A stretch of 64,000 bases of DNA, from assembly GCA_036435485.1 (NCBI GenBank), contig CM071599.1, positions 209,473,178-209,537,177 of the forward strand, in the 5' to 3' direction. The DNA comes from Saposhnikovia divaricata (lineage: Eukaryota; Streptophyta; Magnoliopsida; Apiales; Apiaceae). A model generated the notes under the pieces. The model ran no database searches. It was not told the DNA's origin and saw only the letters and a list, made by a program, of their open reading frames with translations. Of the stretch, positions 1-11,989 are shown piece by piece (the stretch's first letter is position 1; the number at the start of each line of letters is the position of its first letter). The position numbers and the translations under genes were made by a program.

Positions 1-1110
1 TTGTAAAACAATTTAGTAATAAAATAATTACCCAAAATGAAATTTAGAAAAGATTATGATCTGATCTAATAATTTTATACTAAATTACTTACCTAGGAGC
101 TGCTAGTAAACATGCACATAGATCTACTAAAAATATTAACAGGGTTTACATAATCAAGTGAACACATAATTAAAATATTAAAAAAAGAAAAGAAAAAGAC
201 ATTAAAGCAAGTGACCAGCCAAATGATATTAAAATAAATATGTGAACTTTCAATTTGTAAAACTAGGGAGCTATTGATAGAAAGGTAAGCTAGAATGATT
301 AAAGGTAAGTTATTGACATAAAGCCAGAACTAAAATTAGAGCATGTAAGAGCTTCTTCAATCCCAAGTGGTTAGCACTTCGCTACTTTGTTCACTCATCG
401 GATTTACGAAAATAACCAAATCAAGCCAACATAAAAGAGAGAGCAAGATGTAGAGAAGAAAAATTGAAGCTTGCATTAATATGAAAAAAAAAAGTGTTTG
501 CAAGAATAATTACAAAATAAAAGAAAACAAAGATGGAGGCTACAAAATTTAGGGTAACAAAAAAACTAAGATGTGTTATAATGTGATTGAAAAGAAGAAA
601 GAAAAAAATCACCAATATTATTGATCATCAGACGTCTGGAATGAAGACAAGAAAGGAAAAGGTTACAAAAAAAAAATAGTACTCATCAAAAGGTGCTGGC
701 TAGAAAGAGAAAAAAAAATAACATAAAGTAGTTGCTCTTTTTTGTTGTCTGCTCCGTTGCATCTATTTATAGGACTTGCTCACTGCCTTGTTTTCATATG
801 AACGCATAATGCAAGTCTACAAATTCATGCTGCATTTTCAAGATGCCCCCACCTGCTTTTGAAATATAAAGTCAAAGTTTTTGGGGTGTGTTTGAAATAA
901 TCCAATTTTTCTCCAAACTCCTAATTCTTTTTCTTTCTTCTTTTATTCTAGTCATTTTTCTTCCTCTTTTTCTCTTCCTTGCACTTTATTTCTTTATTTT
1001 GCCATTTCTTTATTTTCCTCGAATTTCCTGAAATGCAACAAAATAATTTATTATAATACGAGTTCAAGCAATAAATAGGTAATAAAATATGCAAAAATAT
1101 GCATTTATCA
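1..1110 (-). repeat. LTR copy A (3' LTR, truncated by window start)
   Basis: Window base 1 corresponds to base 8379 of the LTR at 7878-9495, so about 500 bp lie outside the window. The first 60 bases differ from that copy at one position. The copy ends in TTATCA at 1110 and is followed at once by a polypurine tract on the minus strand, as expected for a 3' LTR. Confidence 0.85.
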
Positions 1111-1135
1111 AATGCCCCCATACCTATCTTTTCTT
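1111..1135 (-). other. Polypurine tract next to LTR A
   Basis: The plus strand reads AATGCCCCCATACCTATC, the complement of a purine-rich tract. The same tract borders LTR B at 2822. Here it is followed after only 12 bp by the tRNA-like sequence, so nearly the whole internal domain is missing between LTR A and LTR B. Confidence 0.7.
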
Positions 1136-1147
1136 CATGAAACTTGT

Positions 1148-1222
1148 GTCGTTTTTGTATAGTGGTAAGTATTCCCGCCAGTCACGCGGGTGACCTAGGT
1201 TCGATCCCCGGCAGCGACGCCA
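1148..1222 (+). tRNA. tRNA-Asp(GTC)-like sequence with CCA, probably a captured reverse-transcription primer
   Basis: Positions 1148-1219 align end to end with plant tRNA-Asp (72 nt), including TAGTGGTAAG in the D arm, anticodon GTC and GGTTCGATC in the T arm. CCA follows at 1220-1222. Changes that argue against a working tRNA are A instead of T at position 33, T instead of G at position 7 (breaking the last acceptor pair), and a mismatch in the T stem. Its 3' 18 nt are exactly the primer-binding site of the adjacent LTR B, six bases away. Nuclear tRNA genes do not encode CCA, so a copy of the primer tRNA incorporated during reverse transcription explains it better than an independent gene. 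Confidence 0.75.
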
Positions 1223-1228
1223 AAAACT

Positions 1229-2821
1229 TGATGTGCTAAAAATATGGATTTAAATTGCAAGTGCACAATTTCATCGTTTTAATACTTGAGATATCGATCC
1301 AGAGAGACTAATATTTTCGCAAAAACTTAATATTTAATTTAGGCGAATTAAACAATTTATGTAGATGAGATTTGATTTAATTAATTTAAAAAAAGTACGA
1401 ATCATATATGAAACAATTAAATGATAAAACACAAAGTAGTGATTAAAAGTTTAACTAACTAATGATTGCGTAGTAATTATACAATGATTTAACAATAACA
1501 TAAATTCTAAATAAACCTACGAATACTAAAATGAACCAGTTGCATTAATAGAATAAAAACCAAGAATACATGGGTGTAAAGGACCAGATCCAAGGGTAAT
1601 GTGAAATATGGGCTGGAAACATAAAATTGGGCTTTGAATTGATATGATCTGTAAAGAATTATCCTATAACAAACAAAATGAACTTGGGCTAGAGACACTC
1701 ACATGGGCCAGATAAATGGAAGTATAGCAACAAACTAGGAAGCAAGAAATGGGTTGGGCCTAAACATCAAATATTACAAAACAAAACCAACTTAATGGAC
1801 TAGAAACATGAAGACTAAAAACAGATAAACCAAACTAAACATCAAACAAGCAGCTACGAACAACATAACATCGAACCAACAAAAAGAAAGAAAATAATTT
1901 CCGGAAGATTAATAAACTAATATTTTTTTGAATTTTTTTATTATTCTAACACATCAAAAAAAAAAATTAGATTTACAATTAAAAATAAACAAACCCACAA
2001 TAAAATTGAGATTTAAAGGGGCTCGAAAATGATTACTAACTAAGAACAAGAAATTAAAATCGTTACTTTTAACCCCAAGTGGTTAGCATTTCGCTATTTT
2101 ATTCACTAAACGGATTTACGAAAATAACGAAAACAAAGATTGTATTAAAATGAGAAAAGTGTTTACAATGAACAATCACAAAATGGAAGAAAATAAAGAT
2201 GGAGGCTACAAAATTTAGGGCTAACTAAAAACTAAGACGTGACTGAAAGGAATAACAAGAATCGGCAACAAAGAAGAAATAGAAAGTGAAGCAAAAGTAA
2301 AGGAAAAGTGTATACTAAAGTAAAGTGATAGGTGCTCGCTTTTTTTTTTTTTTTTCATATAGCTGTGTCTCCTTTATATTTATAGGCCAGCCTTCATCCT
2401 TCAGTGAACATCGGCTACTTGACAATTTATTGCTTTCCCATGTTTTCATTGACAATCTATCAAAAGCTGTAGTTCCCTTAGTTCCCTTTTTTTCTGCCAG
2501 CACTTTAGGACTTTGAAAAACTAGAAACCTTTGACAATCAAATGCTTATTATACCACTCCCCTTAATTGTCAAATGCGAGTTATTTCAAAGATTGATTGT
2601 CTCGTTAAAACCTTCAAGGAAAAACCAAGTGGGATAAAAAAAATTCCTTCTTTCATTTTAGTCCTTTCTCTTCCTCTTTTATCCTTCCTTGCACTTTATT
2701 TCTTTATTTTGCCATTTCTTTATTTTTCACGAATTTCCTGAAATGCAACAAAATAATTTATTAAAATACGAGTTCAAGCAATAAATAGGTAATAAAAATA
2801 TGCAAAAATATGCACTTATCA
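1229..2821 (-). repeat. LTR copy B (diverged middle LTR)
   Basis: About 1593 bp, beginning TGATGTGC and ending TTATCA. It is recognisably the same family as copies A and C at both ends but differs through most of its length. It has a primer-binding site on its left (1205-1222) and a polypurine tract on its right (2822-2845). It can therefore be read both as the 5' LTR of a mini-element with A and as the 3' LTR of the element with C. Confidence 0.8.
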
Positions 2822-4078
2822 AATGCCCCCATACCTATCTTTTGCTCGTCCTCGAGTAAAACAAAAAGAACAATGCTGAATGAAAAACCTATACTCACTG
2901 TCGTAGGAATCACGGGTAATTTTAGGTTTATCAACCCGTTAAACTCATAGACGATCTCTTCAAGAGGAGTGTTGTCTCCTAAGGGTTTACAGAAGATATA
3001 CCCATAAAATCTTTGAGATAATCAGCAAGTATCCAACTTTCCTCTTTTAATCTAGCTTTCATTGGTGTCAACAAAACACTTTTGTAGGACAATACATGCC
3101 TTAAAGATTATTCTAATAATAGACAAGATGTAGGTTTCCATAATCCACATGAGTAGACTCTAAAAATTTACAAAAAATCCCAAGGTGTGTAGTGAATTTA
3201 AGGTCTTTGATGGATAAAGTGCATACGAACATTTTCTCTTTTTCATCCAATATTGAACTGACCCAATCTCTATCAAAACAAGTATCTAGCCAAATTTCAC
3301 GTTCTTAGTAGTTAGACCGACTGTGCAATGGTTGAGGTCCCAAAAGACTTTTGCATCGATACCCATTTAGCGAGTTTTAGGTCAACAATCCCAGATCACA
3401 AAGGACCTTAGGTTGCTAGGCAAAAAATTCCCTCGGACTTACAGCTCGGGTTATCAATGAGCCCAACCTAGCCGATTTCCCTACTAAGAATTTTTTATTA
3501 CAAAATTACACCAGCACTCTACAATTACAAACATTTATTGACTCTTTTTTTTAAGACACTATAGGGACAAATCTCGCAAAGGTTTGATTCGACATTGTTC
3601 TAACATGTGGGTTTTCTCTCAGGTATCGAATAACATTCCTATACAATTTTTCCATCAAAAGTCTTGTGCAAATGTGTCGTCTTGGACTTTTAAGCAAAAA
3701 TTTGTTCGACACAAGTTTCATGAGGAAAACCTTACTTGACTACGTTCAAATTATCTAAAGGTATTATACATACAATTTTTAAAAACAGTTAACACCAACT
3801 AGTTCTAAATTTCAAAGAGCCGGAAGGACAACTAAGCTAAAATATCTCAATTTTTTTGGATTTTTAAAAATTTTAATTTTTTTGGAATTTTCAATTTTAT
3901 GTATTTATACTAAAATCCTCCCCCATACCTAAATCATGCATTGTCCTCAATGTATGCAAATGCAAGAGAAATGAGTAAAGGAGAATGAGAAGATAATACC
4001 TGACAAGGGGACAAAAAACTTCTAAAAAATTATGAAAGAAAACAACTCACATATACTTGTACTCCCCCTACCTATCTT
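2822..4078 (-). other. Polypurine tract and non-coding 3' internal region of the Athila-like element
   Basis: The polypurine tract (plus strand AATGCCCCCATACCTATC) occupies 2822-2845. From 2846 to 4078 no open frame or recognisable domain is visible. A full-length element would encode RT, RNase H and integrase between protease and this point, so several kilobases are deleted. Confidence 0.6.
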
Positions 4079-6259
4079 TCACGAGGGATGGCAAAGGAAT
4101 AAAATCGAATCACCGATACCGGTGGGAAAATTGGGATGCAGCTTCGAGAAAGAATCAAGACATTTTTGAAAATTTTGATTAGAAAATACTTTCTCAAGCA
4201 ACATGGAATTATTCAACCTTATGGAACAAGTGTCACTAATGTTCTTCCTAAACCAACTTAAGACTTCTTCATTTTGTTTAAGCAAATTAGAGATAATGAA
4301 AGTTTGGTAAAGGGTTGAATCACTAGGAATGAGGTAAGATAAAGGTTCATCTTCTCCTATGGGCTGTTGATCAAATTCGGGATAATACAAAATTGAGTCA
4401 AATGCGGGTGGTGTTCCCATGGGACTCTTAATAACGGGCTCAACACTAACAACCTCGGGTGGGGTCTCCCACTTGGAACAAATGTCATCTAACTCTCTCA
4501 GCATCTCTTCCGAGGTCATATCCCTTAACGACTCATTATACGCTTGATTAGACGCATAGTTGACTTTAAAATCCTCATTGAGAAGAGACTCAATCTCACT
4601 ATCCTCAAAGCTAGACCATGTGACAAACTTGTTGACAACATTAACCCCTATTGATTGTTCATAAAGCTCATTGGGGTCTTTTCCGACATTGAAAATATTA
4701 AGGTCAATGGTCATGTTACCGAAAGTGTGTTTCATCGAACCATTCCTACAATTGATCAAGGCATTGGATGTAGCAAGAAAAGGTCTTCCTAGAATGATAG
4801 GGATTTGGTTCTTAGGATTCGTGACGGGTTGTGTCTCGAGAACGACAAAGTCAACCGGGAAGATAAAATCATCAATCTTAATCAAGACATCTTCTACGAT
4901 TCCCTTAGGCATTTTGACAGAACGATCGACTAGTTGAAGTGTCATGTTCGTCTTTTTAAGTTTACCTAACCCTAGGACTTGATAGACAGAAAATGGAAGA
5001 AGATTCACACTCGCTCCTAAGTCAAGTAATGCTTTATCCACAAAGGTATCTCCTATGACACATGAAATTGTAGGACATCCGGGGTCCTTATATTTCACGG
5101 GAATTTGATTCGAAAGAATTGAACTAACATGAGAGGTCAAAAAGGCTTTCTTAGGGACGTGGGTGGAGCGCTTATGAGTAAACAAATCTTTTAGACACTT
5201 AGCATAAGAAGGAATTTGTTGAATGGCATCTAAAAGAGGAATGTTGATCTCGACTTGCTTAAAGACTTCCAAAATCTTATATAATTGAGCCGATTGTTTG
5301 TTTGAAAGGAGTCTTTGAGGATAAGGAGCTTTAGGCTTAAAGACACGTTCACTAGGTTCTTCGGGGATGGGTTTTGTCCCACTCATTGACCCTTGTTCTT
5401 TTGAACCCTCGGATTCAAGACTAGCATTTGGTTCAGAATTTGACTCGTCTTCTTCGGGTGACTTGTCACCGACATGATTTTCTTTTTGCTTATCGAACCT
5501 TAGGGAAATGATTGCATTCACATTGTCATGAGGTCTTTGATTAAGAGAAAATTTAGGATTGACCTCGGGTTGACTTGGAAACTTGTTCTTCTCTCGCTCA
5601 CAAATAGTGTTTGCTAATTGACCCAATTGAACTTCTAACTTAGATATGGCTTGAGCATTAGAATTCAACAATTGCCTATCTTGAGTTATGGTTTGCATGA
5701 AATTAGTTTGAGATTTCAATAAAGCCTCGATACTCTTTTCTAAGGAATTAACTCGCTTATCCGAATCGTTAAACGCGGGAGGGTTCAAGGGCACTTGAGT
5801 TGGATAAGAAGTTTGAATCGGGTTTGGATAAGGACCTTGGTTTGGAGTCGGGTAAGAGTTCGACTTTTGAAAAGAAGGTGGTGGAGATTGGTAATTTTGA
5901 CCTTGACTCCATGAAAAATTCGGGTGGTTCTTCCAACCGGGATTGTAACTAGGAGCAAAAGGATCATTCCTTTGGTTTGGTTGAAACATGGCATTGACTT
6001 GCTCACACTCGGGAAAGTTCGAAAAACCTTTATTATAATTCGAGCACATAGACACTTATGAGGGGGCCTTACTAGTTTCTAAGGCTTCGAGTCTTCTAGT
6101 TAGAGTAGCTAATTTGGCATCGGTTGCAATAGAATTTCCAATCGAATGCAAACCCCTAGATGAGCTAGACGACTCGGACTTATTAGGTTCCCTAGTAGAC
6201 TCCCACAACATCGTCTTTTCTGCTAATTCCTCGAAAAAGGCCCCATCCTTTGTCCTCAT
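4079..6259 (-). pseudogene. Athila-type gag C-terminal part and aspartic protease, one in-frame stop
   Basis: One minus-strand frame runs from 6259 to 4079, interrupted only by a TAA at 6056-6058. The upstream part contains AFFEELAEKTMLWE, typical of the end of Athila-type gag. The downstream 658 residues start with a P/Q/N-rich stretch. The retroviral-type protease then has ALLDLGASVNLLPFSVYQ as its active-site region and IPIILGRPFLAT further on. DLGA in place of DSG/DTG is usual in this lineage. The reading ends before any RT motif. Gag packages the element RNA and the protease would cleave the polyprotein. Confidence 0.75.
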
Positions 6260-6952
6260 CTTTTTCCATAAATTTACCTTGGCACATAGACTCTAACAAA
6301 GCGGTTGTTGGACTATCTAAGGCCTCGTAAAAAATCTTACAAAGTCTCCATTTTCCTATTCCATGGTGGGGCATTGGGACAAAAGATTTTTAAAACGGTC
6401 GAAATATTTCCAAAAAGACTCGTTTTCCTTTTGATGAAATTGGTTTATCTCATTTCTGATTCTCGTAGTCTTTGGTTTGGAAAATATTTTTTAAGAAAAA
6501 TGACCACGAATCCCTCCCAAGTTGAAATAGAATTAACCGGTAGGCTATACAACCATTTTTTTATCATTTTCTTTAAGAGCGAAATTAATGAGCCTAAGCC
6601 TAATTGAGTCCATGGTTAATTGTTGGAGTTTTTGTAAGGCACAAACCTCCTCGAATTCATGAATAAACAGATAAGGGTCCTCACCATCGCTCCCAGTAAA
6701 CTTAGGTAACATGCTAATGTGGTGAGCTTTAATCTCAAAATTATTACCATTAACCGGGGGAAGAGTGATACACGAAGGTTGGGACGATTGGGTGGGGTAA
6801 CAACGATCCTTAAGGGACACGACCATGGTCACAATTGGTTCGGAAATTTCTAAAGACTCGGAATCAGAAGAGGAAGCAATCTCAAATGATCTCACTAGCC
6901 TAGCAGAATTATCCCTAATCCAAGTAGTTCGCATAAACCACGAGAGTAACAA
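6192..6952 (-). pseudogene. Athila-type gag N-terminal part, frameshifted
   Basis: The gag core is spread over two further frames. The segment 6545-6952 contains LPKFTGSDGEDPYLFIHEFE, the usual start of the gag core. The segment 6192-6374 contains PHHGIGKWRLCKIFYEALDS, a conserved gag motif. At least two frameshifts separate these from the downstream gag-protease frame, so no functional Gag can be made. Confidence 0.7.
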
Positions 6953-7852
6953 GTAGCAGATAAGTGCGATAAATTAAACAAACAAAAGAAAGGATGAAAA
7001 ATATAAAAAGAAAAATTCTAGACCTAGGGTTCCTTAACAAAATAAACTAGACCTTGCTCCTAAATTTAAGGACTACCAAAAATTCGGTAAATCAATAATT
7101 ATTCGAACCGATTTTGCCAGGTAGGTGCAAGCATTGCCAAGAGGCTAAACACCGGCCTAGACACCAAATCCTAATTGGCCAGGCAAGCTTTCGCTTGCCT
7201 AAACACCAAAAAAAATCAGAATAATTAATGATTATATCGTTTCTTAGGTACCTTCCTAACTGAGCGCGAAAATCCTATGGACCATGTCTAATTTAATTTT
7301 ATTAAGGCTAATGGCATGAAAAATGATGGATTAATTGTTGTGGGCCAAAGAAAGAGTGATTAAATCTTTCCCCTTATCATATGAGTGGTTTTGCCCTTAA
7401 GATTTATTAAAAATGATGCAACAAACAGCGATATTATTTAAAAGCGATAAACAATTATGGATGCTTACACTACGTGTCCTAACTTAAAGAAAAGAAGAAA
7501 ATTTAACGTACCTTCGGGTCCTCCAACGATCACCACAATTTATAAGGTACGAAAAATTAAAAATAAGAAAATAAAAATCTAGATGACGTGCCCTAAGTGA
7601 TTAAATGCATGATGCAACAATAATGTAATTTCTAACTAATTTTTTTTTTTTTTTTTGTGATTTTCTAAAAAATAAAAAGGCCGAAAAGAGAGAAATACGG
7701 GTTACCGAAACACGCTTCAAAAAAATTCCAAATTTCCTCCACGCTCCGTGAGATGATTCCCGAAATTCCAACTTTCCTAAAAAAAATGAGATAAAAATGA
7801 GACAAGTAAAACTAATCCAAAAAATTAAAAATTAAGGCGCGAAAAATAATTA
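6953..7852 (-). other. 5' untranslated leader of the Athila-like element
   Basis: Non-coding stretch between the gag remnants and the primer-binding site, the usual position of the long leader in these elements. No ORF or RNA gene is seen. A 17-base T run lies near 7640. Confidence 0.5.
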
Positions 7853-7870
7853 GTCCCCGGCAGCGGCGCC
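7853..7870 (-). other. Primer-binding site for tRNA-Asp
   Basis: The plus strand reads TCCCCGGCAGCGGCGCCA, the 3' end of tRNA-Asp including CCA with one difference. On the element strand this is the primer-binding site, seven bases inside the LTR that ends at 7878. Only these 18 nt are tRNA-like here, in contrast to 1148-1222. Confidence 0.8.
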
Positions 7871-7877
7871 AAAAACT

Positions 7878-9495
7878 TGATGTGCTAAAAATATTACAAT
7901 TAAAAATCGTAAGCTCACGATCATCATTTTAATATTTAAGATTCGATCCACAAAGACTATATATTTTCACGTTTCCTTAATTTTTAATTTAGGCGAATTA
8001 GGACAAATGATTTTGAGATGATTTAAATTTTATCTAATTAACAAATACGAATGAAATTACTATATGTGTAAATGGAGCAGCAAAGAAATCAAATTAATAG
8101 TTTAACAAAAGGCTACGTAAAGTTAAAAAAAAATATGTGAATGTATTCTAATTATTAATGATTGCGACTCATTAACTAATGATGACAGCAATATTAAAAC
8201 TAAACAAAATGCAAACATGACTTGAAAAAGTAGTACACGGACTTTAGATTTCTAAATGGATTTGGGACCGTAAATGATTTTGGGCCAAAAATAGAAAGGG
8301 GCCAGAAGCATTTAATAACGTAGTGACAAGAAAATATAATAGAAGTGATCTTAACAAAACAACTAACATTAATCGGACTTGTAAAACAATTTAGTAATAA
8401 AATAATAACCCAAAATGAAATTTAGAAAAGATTATGATCTGATCTAATAATTTTATACTAAATTACTTACCTAGGAGCTGCTAGTAAACATGCACATAGA
8501 TCTACTAAAAATATTAACAGGATTTACATAATCAAGTGAACACATAATTAAAAATATTAAAAAAAAAAGAAAAAGACATTAAAGCAAGTGACCAGCCAAA
8601 TGATCTTAAAATCAATATGTGAACTTTCAATTTGTAAAACTAGGGAGCTATTGACAGAAAGGTAAGCTAGAATGATTAAAGGTAAGCTATTGACATGAAG
8701 CAAGAACTAAAATTAGAGCATTAAAAGTAAATGTAAGAGCTTCTTCAACCCCAAGTGGTTAGCATTTCGCTACTTTGTCCACTCATCGGACTTACGAAAA
8801 TAACCAAATCAAGCCAACATAAAAGAGAGAGCAAGATGTAGAGAAGGAAAATGGAAGCTTGCATTAATATAAAAAAAAAGTGTTTGCAAGAATAATTACA
8901 AAATGGAAGAAAACAAAGATGGAGGCTACAAAATTTAGGGTAACAAAAAAACTAAGATGTGTTATAATGTGATTGAAAAGAAGAAAGAAAAAGATCACCA
9001 ATATTATTGATCATCAGACGTCTGTAATGAAGACAAGAAAGGAAAATGTTACAAAAAAATAGTACTGATCAAAAGGTGTTGGCTAGAAAGAGAAAAAAAA
9101 ATAACATAAAGTAGTTGCTCCTTTTTTGTTGTCTGCTCCGTTGCATCTATTTATAGGACTTGCTCACTGCCTTGTTTTCATATGAACGCATAATGCAAGT
9201 CTACAAATTCATGCTGCATTTTCAAGATGCCCCCACCTGTTTTTGAAATATAAAGTCAAAGGTTTTGGAGTGTGTTTGAAATAATCCAATTTTTCTCCAA
9301 GCTCCTAATTATTTTTCCTTCTTCTTTTATTCTAGTCATTTTTCTTCCTCTTTTTCTCTTCCTTGAACTTTATTTCATTATTTTGCCATTTCTTTATTTT
9401 CCTCGAATTTCCTGAAATGTAACAAAATAATTTATTAAAATACGAGTTCAAGCAATAAATAGGTAATAAAAATATGCAAAAATATGCACTTATCA
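7878..9495 (-). repeat. LTR copy C (5' LTR)
   Basis: 1618 bp bounded by TGATGTGC and TTATCA. The first part (to 8378) is missing from copy A because of the window edge. The remainder matches copy A closely, including the segment with AAGTGGTTAGCATTTCGC. Downstream sequence is the interrupted LINE. Confidence 0.85.
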
Positions 9496-11275
9496 GTAAA
9501 ATCAAGTATTTGGGTCTCCCATCTCTCATTGGCAGATCGAAGAAAACAGTTTTTAGGTATTTGAAGGACAAGGTGTGGCAAAGAATACAAGGTGGAACAT
9601 GAAACTACTTTCTAGAGCAGGCAAGGCGGTGTTGATCAGGAATGTGGCCCAGACTATCCCCTCTTATACAATGTCATGCTTCTTAATTCCTAAAACTCTA
9701 TGGGAGGAAATTAAGAAACTGATGAATGCTTTTTGGTGGAAATCAAGTTCGTCGAATAACAAAGGAATTCGCTGGCTAGCTTGGGATAAGATGTGTATGT
9801 CAAAGAAGAGGGAGGTGGTCTTGGTTTTCGTGATTTGCACGGTTTCAATCTATCGCTACTTGGAATGCAATGTTGGAATTTGATTAATAATCCGGGGGCT
9901 TTAGTGTCAAGAGTGTTGAAGGCAAGATGCTGCCCAAATTGTCACTTGTTGCAAGCAGGACGTACGGGAGGCTCTAGTTATACAGGCAAAAGAAAAAATG
10001 AAGGAAGGATTCAGGTGGGTTGTAGGAGATGGCAAAGATATAAATATTTACACAGGTTGAGAGGGAAAGATGGCTTTCGTGTGGATTCAACTCTTGAGAG
10101 TGATGCAGCAAACTCAAAAGTAGCTGATTTTTTCTATTCTGGAAGTAAATCCTGGGACGAAAGCAAAGTCAGAGGTAATTATAAGTACTCGTATTCCACA
10201 ACACTGTACAAAAGACAGGTTGGCCTGGGTTCATTCAAATGATGGACAGTGCACAGTGAGACCAGGTTATCAGTAATGTCATTCTAGTCAGGTGGGAAAT
10301 GCGGGTCTCCAGCAGTCAAATGGTTAGGGAAATATTTGGAAGCTAGAAATACCATATAAAATTAAACTGTTCCTGTGGAGATTTTGTCGTAAAAACATTT
10401 CAGTTCGTATTCGACTTCGAGGCAAAGGTGTTCATGTTCCAATTGGATGTGACTTGTGTACAGGTGAGGTGGAAAAGAATGTTGACAGAGAACTGGGCTT
10501 TCATTTGATATGTGGTCAATAGAAATTGCATCGGAATGGCTACTTGATAAGCTTTGCACGGAGACTAAAGATAATTTGGTGGAAATTACAGTAGTGTTGT
10601 GGGGAGTATGGTTCGCTTGAAACAAATGGATTTGGGAGCATAAAAAGTTATCAGCTGAGTTCACTATGACCTGGAGCATGAAGTAAATAACAGAATGGCA
10701 AGAAGTTAATAGAAGACGTATCCAGCATTGTAATGGTTTAAGGATGGTTATATACCAACAAGAAAGGAATTGGAAGCCTCCTTCAGATGGTACTCAGAAA
10801 ATTTATGTCGACGCTTCTGTATTTGATGGGGAGAATTATTTCTCGGTTGGCATGATTGCAAGAAATCATCAAGGTCAGTTCATCCGAAGTAAAAGCATGA
10901 AGATAGGTGGGAAAGTATCAGTGCTTAGGCTAAATGGTCTGGATCTTAGAAGCACTTCAGTGGGCGTAGGAGATGGATTTACAAGCAGTCATATTTGAAA
11001 GCGACTCAATGCTCTGTGTCAACGCAATAAACAAGGCTGTGCACAATCAGTTCGAGTTAGGAAATCTTACTGCTCAGTGTCGACTTATTCTAGCACATTG
11101 AATAGGATTTGAGGTTGGTTATGTTAAAAAGCATGCAAACAAGGCAGCCCACTAGTTGGTTAGATTACCTTGTGTGCTTAATAGTTTCATTGTTAACACG
11201 TCGTTTTTGTTGGTGACACTCTTGTCGGATTTTTCGATGATTTAATGAATTGATTTCTTTTTTAAAAAAAAAACA
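9496..11275 (+). pseudogene. L1-type LINE, 3' part of ORF2 with RNase H domain and poly(A) tail
   Basis: Translations contain LLSRAGKAVLIRNVAQTIP and FWWKSSSSNNKGIRWLAWDK. Another frame contains GGLGFRDLHGFNLSLLGMQC. These are typical of the region after the RT domain in plant L1 elements. They occupy frames at 9575-9883 and 9793-10242, with frameshifts and stops between them. The element ends in a ten-base A run at 11264-11273. The RT domain proper should lie to the left and is replaced by the LTR cluster ending at 9495, so the LTR element most likely inserted into this LINE. Confidence 0.75.
10744..11200 (+). pseudogene. RNase H-like domain of the LINE
   Basis: The frame from 10744 gives IYVDASVFDG, the first catalytic-Asp region of plant-LINE RNase H. 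After a frameshift near 10940 the next frame gives VIFESDSMLCVNAIN, then VGYVKKHANKAAH. These correspond to the second and third conserved blocks. RNase H at the C-terminus of ORF2 is a known feature of many plant L1 elements. Stops and the frameshift make it non-functional. Confidence 0.7.
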
Positions 11276-11989
11276 ATAATTATAAAAAATTTAAATACAC
11301 ATTTATACATTATGAAAATATAAAGTCCATCTCTTTGGAAAATTTTCCATTTTAAAGATGTTAATTGAAGTTTTTACTATATGTTTTCTTGCACAAATTC
11401 ATGATAATATCCTTTCCCATTAATTCAAATTCATTTCTACTTCAAAAATGTTTAAAAAAAGATTTCATCTTTTTTTTTTCAAAAATTCAAATTATTTTCT
11501 TATAAATTCGAATTCTTTTCATATTTTAAATATATTAAAAACATTAATTATTAATATTTTTTTAATCTTTCAAATATGTTGACTCAACAAAGTACGACGT
11601 AGTGGTTCATTACCTCTAGGCTCTAGCGGAATACAAACAGATATTTGACAAGATAGGTTCAAGACTAACCAAATCCAATGAATCTAAGCACTTCGGCTGT
11701 TCGGCATCATTATCAATATATTCCTAATGATGGCTAGTGAAGGACTTAATCAAATTGCACCAATTATCCTTTCAAATTATATTTTGCAACTTATTTTACA
11801 TAGGTTTTTAGTCTTTTTACTTTTAAATTACACCAATTACCCTTTCAAACTATATTTTGCAAATTATTTTACATAGGGTTTTTAGTCTTTTAACTTTTAT
11901 TTCATAAGGATTTTTTGTATTTTGTACTGATGGAACCATGGGTCAACCCATAATAATTTACATATGTTTATTGCAGGCGGTCACAAAAA
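11276..11989. other. AT-rich intergenic stretch with a 73-bp tandem duplication
   Basis: No gene is recognised. A 73-bp unit beginning CACCAATTA is duplicated at 11758 and 11831. Confidence 0.5.

Larger units (their letters stand above)
1..9495 (-). mobile_element. Athila-like Ty3/gypsy LTR retrotransposon cluster with three LTRs, cut by the window edge
   Basis: Three related LTRs lie in the same orientation at 1-1110, 1229-2821 and 7878-9495. Complete copies begin TGATGTGC and end TTATCA on the plus strand. The element reads on the minus strand: the 7878-9495 LTR is followed by a tRNA-Asp-type primer-binding site (7853-7870), then gag and protease, then a polypurine tract (2822-2845). The Asp-type site and a protease with an ALLDLGASVNLLP motif fit the Athila lineage of Ty3/gypsy. 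RT, RNase H and integrase are absent, so the copy is non-autonomous. Outer LTRs 1-1110 and 7878-9495 match each other closely, while the middle LTR is clearly diverged. The cluster sits inside a LINE whose 3' part resumes at 9496. Confidence 0.85.

Noticed and set aside
421..615. Short open frame in LTR A
   Set aside because: Lies within LTR sequence, hydrophobic low-complexity translation, no support.
1148..1222. Functional tRNA-Asp gene
   Set aside because: Encoded CCA, A at position 33, a broken acceptor pair and a mismatch in the T stem, together with exact placement at an LTR primer-binding site, argue for a captured primer copy.
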